From NCBI GenBank assembly GCA_946537585.1, contig CAMNFX010000042.1:1-9235 (forward strand): DNA of 9,235 nt, read 5' to 3'. The notes beneath the pieces were generated by a model that was not told where the DNA came from, did no database searches, and worked only from the letters and a program-made list of their open reading frames with translations. Source of the stretch: an uncultured Lachnospiraceae bacterium (GTDB taxonomy: Bacteria > Bacillota > Clostridia > Lachnospirales > Lachnospiraceae). The translations under genes and the position numbers were made by a program. Numbering within the stretch: the stretch's first letter is position 1; every line of letters starts with the position of its first letter. Shown here in pieces: positions 1 to 4,210 of the stretch.

Positions 1-1
1 C

Positions 2-532
2 TATGAGCATACGCTCGGCGTCGCCTATACCGCAGCCTGCATGGCTTTTCTCTATGGAGAGGATCCGCTTAAAGCTGAGCTTGCGGGGATCCTGCATGAC
101 TGCGCCAAATGCTATCCGCATGAGGAGCAGATCCGGATCTGCCGGGAGGCCGGGATCCCTCTTACGAAGGAGGAGCTTGCTTCTCCTGCGGTGATCCATG
201 CGATCTGCGGCAGGTATCTGGCGGAGACCATGTACGGCATCACAGACGAGGACCTGCTGAATGCGATCGGCAGTCATACGACCGGGAGACCTGCGATGAG
301 CAGGCTGGAGAAGATCATTTACATTGCGGATTTTATCGAGCCGCTTCGATCGGAAGCACCCAATCTTCCCGAGATGCGAAAGCTGGCTTTTCAGGACCTT
401 GATGAATGCATGTATCAGATCCTGATGTCCACGATCGAGTATCTGAACGGACGGGGAGCCCCGGTGGTTCCGGCAACCATGGATGCTTTCCTGTGGTACA
501 GGGCGGAACGGGAAAGGTGCGGGCGAAGGTAA
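2..532 (+). CDS. yqeK: YqeK-family HD-domain Ap4A hydrolase, 5' end cut by window
   Basis: This frame is open from base 2 to the TAA at 530-532, giving 176 visible residues; about 15-25 N-terminal residues and the start lie outside the window. The ATG at 41 is internal, because conserved sequence (YEHTLGVA) precedes it. HD-superfamily metal ligands are visible: His in YEHTLG, the HD pair in GILHDCAK, His in SHTTGRP, and Asp in YIADFIEP. Known for the family: YqeK proteins of Gram-positive bacteria hydrolyse diadenosine tetraphosphate symmetrically to two ADP, using a metal centre, and usually sit beside nadD and rsfS. Here rsfS and nadD follow. The catalytic residues in view are intact, so the gene should be functional. 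It is cytoplasmic. Identification is firm; biochemical specificity is inferred from the family. Confidence 0.93.
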   Translation, partial: YEHTLGVAYTAACMAFLYGEDPLKAELAGILHDCAKCYPHEEQIRICREAGIPLTKEELASPAVIHAICGRYLAETMYGITDEDLLNAIGSHTTGRPAMSRLEKIIYIADFIEPLRSEAPNLPEMRKLAFQDLDECMYQILMSTIEYLNGRGAPVVPATMDAFLWYRAERERCGRR

Positions 533-704
533 GCCGGTGCTGCCTTACATGTATGTACCGGCACGGAACCTGCAAAGATAACAGTTCAAACCGGGTCCGG
601 CGGTGACCGCTGCCACCAAATACATATCGACCCTTTTAAGGAAGACCGATCAAAAAGAAACCATTCTCAGTTCCTGCCGTCCTGGCGGGGCAGTCAGCAA
701 AGAT

Positions 705-708
705 GGAG
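705..708 (+). promoter_or_regulatory. Ribosome binding site of rsfS
   Basis: GGAG lies five bases before the ATG at 714. It fixes the rsfS start there, although the same frame is open back to a GTG at 603. Confidence 0.7.
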
Positions 709-713
709 TGAAT

Positions 714-1076
714 ATGAACGAAACGAGAGACATCAGGGAAGTCGTAAAACTCGCCTATCAGGCACTCGATGAGAAAAAGGCCTCAGATATCACGATCATT
801 GATATCAGCTCGCTGTCCGTGGTTGCGGACTATTTCATCATTGCGTCCGCGGACAACATCCGGCAGACCGGCGCTCTGGCGGATAATGTCGAAGAAGTGC
901 TCGGAAGGGCAGGCATCATGCCGAAGCAGATCGAGGGACGTTCCTCCGGCAACTGGATCCTGCTGGATTACTATGATGTGATCATCCATGTCTTCGACAA
1001 GGAAAACAGACTGTTTTACGATATTGAACGCATCTGGAAGGACGGCCGCAGGATCGTCGATATCAACGAGCTGTGA
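714..1076 (+). CDS. rsfS: Ribosomal silencing factor RsfS (Iojap/DUF143 family)
   Basis: The 120-residue product matches the usual length of RsfS. Known role: it binds ribosomal protein L14 (uL14) on the 50S subunit and blocks subunit joining, lowering translation in starvation or stationary phase. Hallmark stretches are visible: SDITIIDIS (residues 24-32), VVADYFIIASADN (36-48), IEGRSSGNWILLDYYDVIIHV (start at residue 73), and the C-terminal YDIERIW (102-108). The ATG at 714 is chosen because of GGAG just upstream and because homology begins there; the open frame upstream to 603 reads as unconserved sequence. It follows yqeK after 181 bp, a gap with no gene I can recognise, and it overlaps nadD by four bases (GTGA), so the two are translationally coupled. 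Confidence 0.95.
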   Translation: MNETRDIREVVKLAYQALDEKKASDITIIDISSLSVVADYFIIASADNIRQTGALADNVEEVLGRAGIMPKQIEGRSSGNWILLDYYDVIIHVFDKENRLFYDIERIWKDGRRIVDINEL

Positions 1077-1897
1077 GGATCGGCGTTTTAGGCGGCACCT
1101 TTGATCCGATCCACCGTGCCCATCTGACGATTGCCGCCTGTGCTCTCAGGGAGTACGGGCTTGATGAGGTGTGGTTCATGCCTGCCGGAGATCCCTATTT
1201 TAAGGAAGGAAGCCCGGTCACCGGGCCCGGACTGCGCCTTGCGATGACAAAGGCATGCATTGACGCGTTTGGAGAGCCCCGTTTTCGCTGTTCGGATTTT
1301 GAGATCCGGGACCGGGAACGGACCTATACGGCGGAGACCTTCCGAAAGCTTCACGAGCTTTATCCGGGGGACCGGTTTTATCTCATCATGGGCCTGGATT
1401 CCCTCGAAGCGCTTCCAAAATGGTACCGGCCGGAGCTTCTGCTGCAGAATGCCGTGATCCTCTGCGCCTTACGGAGAGAGACCCGGTCCGGCAATGAGAC
1501 ATTTTCCGGAAAGGGTGCTTTGGTGCCGGACAGAGATGCCCGGGAGATACCTGTCGCTGCGACGGATGCCAAAGACGGCATGGACTGCGCCTCTGCCAAA
1601 GAGGACCGGTTTTCAAACATAAAGGCTCCGGCGGAATGTGCTGCACCGGCAGGCGCCAAAGAAGGCACGGAGAATGAAAGGACTCCGGAGGAGGACGCGA
1701 TTCGCTTTTTTGATGCAGTCCGGGTCCTTCAGGAAGAATACGGGTCTGCCCATCCAGATATCCGGCAGCTGCACTGTCCGGAAATAAATATTTCTTCCAC
1801 AATGATCCGTGATGCCGTTTTAAACGGCGGGAAGCTGGAAAGTTTTGTCACTCCGGCAGTCGCTGATTTCATTGAAAAGCACGGCCTTTACCGGTAG
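1073..1897 (+). CDS. nadD: Nicotinate-nucleotide adenylyltransferase NadD, with internal insertion
   Basis: NadD transfers AMP from ATP to nicotinate mononucleotide, giving deamido-NAD in NAD synthesis. The start is the GTG at 1073, overlapping the rsfS stop, because the nucleotidyltransferase signature GGTFDPIHRAHL (residues 7-18) begins right behind it. Other family marks: FMPAGDPYFK (35-44), YTAETFRKL (85-93), GLDSLEALPKWYRPELLL (107-124), the ISSTMIR motif (240-246) and the terminal VADFIEKHGLY (263-273). The second position of the usual HxGH motif region reads HRAH; alanine at the third position is also seen in some other NadD proteins. The protein has 274 residues, against about 190-215 normally. 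The excess is an Ala/Glu/Asp/Lys-rich stretch at about residues 141-206, with no resemblance to the rest of the fold. All catalytic motifs are in frame on both sides, so this looks like a tolerated insertion and not a broken gene. Confidence 0.93.
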   Translation: MRIGVLGGTFDPIHRAHLTIAACALREYGLDEVWFMPAGDPYFKEGSPVTGPGLRLAMTKACIDAFGEPRFRCSDFEIRDRERTYTAETFRKLHELYPGDRFYLIMGLDSLEALPKWYRPELLLQNAVILCALRRETRSGNETFSGKGALVPDRDAREIPVAATDAKDGMDCASAKEDRFSNIKAPAECAAPAGAKEGTENERTPEEDAIRFFDAVRVLQEEYGSAHPDIRQLHCPEINISSTMIRDAVLNGGKLESFVTPAVADFIEKHGLYR

Positions 1898-1954
1898 TTT
1901 TGCCTTGAATTGTGGGGAAAACAGCGGGACAGAACTATATCTTGTATTTTCTTG

Positions 1955-1983
1955 TTTACATATGTCTTTTTTTAATTTATAAT
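1955..1983 (+). promoter_or_regulatory. SigA-type promoter of sepF-lspA-rluD
   Basis: A -35 TTTACA (1955-1960) and a perfect -10 TATAAT (1978-1983) are separated by exactly 17 bp in an AT-rich gap after nadD. Transcription should start near 1990, giving a leader of about 28 bases before sepF. Confidence 0.8.
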
Positions 1984-2005
1984 AAGCTTATTAGTTTTGA
2001 TGTTT

Positions 2006-2011
2006 AAGGAG
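2006..2011 (+). promoter_or_regulatory. Ribosome binding site of sepF
   Basis: AAGGAG lies six bases before the ATG at 2018. This decides for that start over the in-frame TTG at 1997 and ATG at 2000, which lie upstream of the site. Confidence 0.8.
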
Positions 2012-2017
2012 TATGTG

Positions 2018-2575
2018 ATGGGCTTTCTTAACAAGTTTGTTGATAATCTGAAGAGCAGACAGCGCGAAGACGACGACGAGTACTTCCTGGATGATGATTA
2101 TTACGATGAGAACGAGTATTACGACGACGAAGAGCCGCAGCAACAGCAGCAGCCGAAGCGTCAGGGACTGTTCTCCCGCAGGGACTCCGGTTCCGGCGAG
2201 CAGCGTTCCGGCGGATTCTTCAGCCGCAAGGTCGTTCCGATCGATGGAGGCACCGGCATGCAGGTAACGATGAAGAGACCGGCCAGTCTTGATGATTCCA
2301 GAGACATCTGTGATGATCTTCTGGCAGGCAAGGCCGTAGTTATTAATCTTGAAGGCATCAGTACTGATACCGCGCAGCGCATTATCGATTTTACTCTCGG
2401 CGCTGTCTACAGCATTGACGGTGATCTTCAGATGATCTCCAAGTATATTTTTATTGCCTCTCCGCATACGGTAGAGCTGTCCGGTGATTTTGCCGGCGAT
2501 TTTGCCAAGATGAGCAACAGCTCCGCACAGCCGGAGATGAGATCCCGCGCAAGCGGCTTCTCATTTAATGGATAA
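2018..2575 (+). CDS. sepF: Cell division protein SepF
   Basis: SepF polymerises into rings or arcs and tethers FtsZ to the membrane at the division septum. The 185-residue product has the family layout. An N-terminal amphipathic membrane-targeting helix (MGFLNKFVDNLK, 1-12) is followed by a variable linker and then the DUF552 core at about residues 82-160, with MKRPASLDDSRDICDDLL, KAVVINLEGIS, AQRIIDFTLGAVYSIDG and KYIFIASP. The linker is extreme: residues 18-38 are almost all Asp, Glu and Tyr, then comes Q41-Q45, then a basic Arg/Ser/Gly part. The start at 2018 follows AAGGAG and gives the typical MG(F/V)L opening. It is first in an operon behind its own SigA-like promoter and overlaps lspA by eight bases. 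The yggS/ylmE gene that often precedes sepF in Firmicutes is absent. Confidence 0.93.
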   Translation: MGFLNKFVDNLKSRQREDDDEYFLDDDYYDENEYYDDEEPQQQQQPKRQGLFSRRDSGSGEQRSGGFFSRKVVPIDGGTGMQVTMKRPASLDDSRDICDDLLAGKAVVINLEGISTDTAQRIIDFTLGAVYSIDGDLQMISKYIFIASPHTVELSGDFAGDFAKMSNSSAQPEMRSRASGFSFNG

Positions 2576-3119
2576 TCTGACAGGACTGAAACGTAAAGCC
2601 CTGTCCGGATCGATCCTGATCCTCGTTCTGATCGCTTTCGACCAGTGGACCAAGTCCCTGGCGGCTGCGCATCTGAAGGGTCATGCGGCTGTCAGTCTCA
2701 TCAGAAATGTTCTGGAGCTATTATATGTGGAAAATACGGGTGCAGCCTTCGGTATCATGAATGGCATGCGCCTTATTTTCGTTGTTCTGGCTCCATTGGT
2801 ATCTGCAGCGCTTGTTTATATCTGTCTGAAGCTGCCCGGGGCGCCCCGTTTCAGATGGCTCAGGCTCTGTGCTGTCCTGATCATATCCGGAGCCATGGGA
2901 AACTGGATCGACCGGGTCCGCCAGGGTTATGTCGTGGACTTCATTTATTTCAAACCGATCGACTTCCCTGTTTTTAATGTCGCGGATATCTATGTTACCT
3001 GCGCGGCCTTCGGGATGATCTTTCTCCTGCTCTTTTACTATACGGAAGAAGAGGCGAATGAGATCCCGCTGCTCGGACAGAAGAAAAATAAGCAGAGCGA
3101 TCCGGATGACAATCACTGA
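2568..3119 (+). CDS. lspA: Lipoprotein signal peptidase (signal peptidase II)
   Basis: LspA is the membrane aspartyl protease that removes signal peptides from diacylglyceryl-modified prolipoproteins. The 183-residue product has four hydrophobic segments (about residues 11-29, 66-88, 97-114, 138-158), as expected. Family motifs are present: FDQWTK (24-29), VENTGAAFG (54-62), GNWIDRVRQGYVVDF (111-125) and FNVADIYV (136-143). The two catalytic aspartates are D124 (VVDF) and D140 (NVAD). A charged C-terminal tail of about 25 residues (EEEANE to DPDDNH) faces the cytoplasm. The ATG overlaps the last codons of sepF by eight bases (ATGGATAA) without a strong ribosome binding site, implying translational coupling. 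The stop shares one base with the rluD-type start. Intact and confidently assigned. Confidence 0.96.
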   Translation: MDNLTGLKRKALSGSILILVLIAFDQWTKSLAAAHLKGHAAVSLIRNVLELLYVENTGAAFGIMNGMRLIFVVLAPLVSAALVYICLKLPGAPRFRWLRLCAVLIISGAMGNWIDRVRQGYVVDFIYFKPIDFPVFNVADIYVTCAAFGMIFLLLFYYTEEEANEIPLLGQKKNKQSDPDDNH

Positions 3120-4084
3120 TGGAATATATTTTCAGATCTGAAGAAAACAGAATAGCAAAGATCAGACTTGACTCATACCTGGCAGAGCTGCTGCCGGATA
3201 TGAGTCGTTCTCGTATTCAGGGTATGATCCGATCGGGTGAGATCACAGTCGGAGGATCTGCCGTCAAGCCCGGATATGTGCCAAATGACGGAGACCGTAT
3301 TTTCGTGCAGGAAAAGGAACCGGAGGCCGTGGAGGTGGTGCCGGAGGACATTCCCCTCGATATCGTCTATGAAGACGCGGATGTGATCGTCGTAAATAAG
3401 CCGAAGGGCATGGTCGTCCACCCGGCTAACGGACACTACACGGGAACGCTGGTCAATGCGCTGATGTACCACTGCAGAGACTCCTTAAGCGGGATCAACG
3501 GAGAGCTTCGGCCCGGGATCGTGCACAGGATCGATATGGATACGACCGGACTTCTGATCGCCTGCAAAAATGACCGGGCGCATAATCATATCGCGGCGCA
3601 GCTGGAAGAGCACAGCATTACCCGGCGTTATATCGCTCTTGTTTATCATAACTTTAATGAGGACGAGGGCACGGTCGATGCGCCGATCGACCGGAGCCGG
3701 GCCGACAGAAAGCTGATGGCAGTCTGCAGGCCGGGAGAAGGGCGGAATGCGGTAACGCATTACCGGGTACTCGAGCGCTTTGCCGCATTTCGAAACGGCA
3801 CGGGAACCTTCGGAAGCCTTCCGATGACCCTGATCGAATGCCGGCTTGAAACCGGGCGCACACATCAGATCCGGGTACATATGAATCATATCGGGCATCC
3901 GTTAGCCGGCGACGAGGCCTACGGGATCCGAAAGGATCCGCTTAAGGGAAACGGACAGTATCTCCATGCCGCGGTCCTCGGGTTTACCCATCCGGTGACG
4001 GGAGAACGCATGACCTTTGAAGCGCCGCTTCCGGAGTATTTTACGAAAACGCTCGAACAGCTTCGGAACCGAGGAAGCTCCTGA
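3119..4084 (+). CDS. rluD: RluA-family 23S rRNA pseudouridine synthase (RluD-like)
   Basis: The enzyme isomerises specific uridines in RNA to pseudouridine; in this family and context the substrate is most likely 23S rRNA. The 321-residue protein has an S4 RNA-binding domain (about residues 13-65: RLDSYLAELLPDMSRSRIQGMIRSGEI is its start region, split here as RLDSYLAELL and SRSRIQGMIRSG) and the RluA catalytic domain. Family motifs are VYEDADVIVVNKPKGMVVHP (83-102), then GIVHRIDMDTTGLL (133-146) with catalytic D139, RRYIALV (169-175), LETGRTHQIRVHM (243-255) and GHPLAGDEAYG (259-269). It follows lspA with a one-base overlap (TGATG), the common lspA-rluD pairing of Firmicutes (ylyB in Bacillus). 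The exact modified uridines cannot be read from sequence, so the rluD symbol means family and context, not proven specificity. Confidence 0.92.
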   Translation: MEYIFRSEENRIAKIRLDSYLAELLPDMSRSRIQGMIRSGEITVGGSAVKPGYVPNDGDRIFVQEKEPEAVEVVPEDIPLDIVYEDADVIVVNKPKGMVVHPANGHYTGTLVNALMYHCRDSLSGINGELRPGIVHRIDMDTTGLLIACKNDRAHNHIAAQLEEHSITRRYIALVYHNFNEDEGTVDAPIDRSRADRKLMAVCRPGEGRNAVTHYRVLERFAAFRNGTGTFGSLPMTLIECRLETGRTHQIRVHMNHIGHPLAGDEAYGIRKDPLKGNGQYLHAAVLGFTHPVTGERMTFEAPLPEYFTKTLEQLRNRGSS

Positions 4085-4099
4085 AGACGCTGTCTGTCA

Positions 4100-4121
4100 A
4101 AAAGCAGGTAAGCATGCTTTT
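4100..4121 (+). terminator. Weak hairpin after the rluD-like gene
   Basis: AAAAGCA (4100-4106) and TGCTTTT (4115-4121) form a 7-bp stem with an 8-nt loop, 15 bases after the stop. It has only two G-C pairs, and the only T-run lies inside the stem. It could act as a weak terminator for the sepF operon, but the call is tentative. Confidence 0.3.
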
Positions 4122-4195
4122 CATTCAGCCAGGCAGGGGACGAAGAGCTATGATTTCTTTAATAAAACGTAAAAATATTTATGTCTGTGCGGTAG

Positions 4196-4201
4196 TATAA
4201 T
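4196..4201 (+). promoter_or_regulatory. Possible -10 element upstream of the NlpC/P60 gene
   Basis: A perfect TATAAT ends nine bases before the ATG at 4211. No good -35 box exists at 15-19 bp spacing (the region at 4171-4180 is A/T-rich), and no TGn extension precedes it. If used, the transcript would start almost at the initiation codon. Confidence 0.4.
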
Positions 4202-4210
4202 TAATTCTGT

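Noticed and set aside
533..562. Hairpin GCCGGTGC / GTACCGGC right after yqeK as a terminator or attenuator
   Set aside because: Eight pairs with one G-T and no T-run after it; it may be chance in GC-rich sequence. The rest of the 533-713 gap shows no riboswitch or gene.
603..713. In-frame extension of rsfS back to a GTG at 603
   Set aside because: The added 37 residues are not RsfS-like, and the ATG at 714 has GGAG at the right distance and gives the usual family length.
1112..1126. Defective nucleotidyltransferase motif in NadD (HRAH instead of HxGH)
   Set aside because: Alanine in place of glycine occurs in other NadD proteins, and the other motifs are intact.
1386..1802. Minus-strand open frames opposite the NadD insertion, considered as a hidden gene that might explain the extra segment
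   Set aside because: Their products are Pro/Arg/Ser-rich with no family resemblance and no ribosome binding site was identified; they look like by-products of the GC-rich coding strand.
1997..2017. Earlier start of sepF at TTG 1997 or ATG 2000
   Set aside because: AAGGAG at 2006-2011 lies downstream of these codons and upstream of the ATG at 2018, which yields the typical MGFL opening of SepF.
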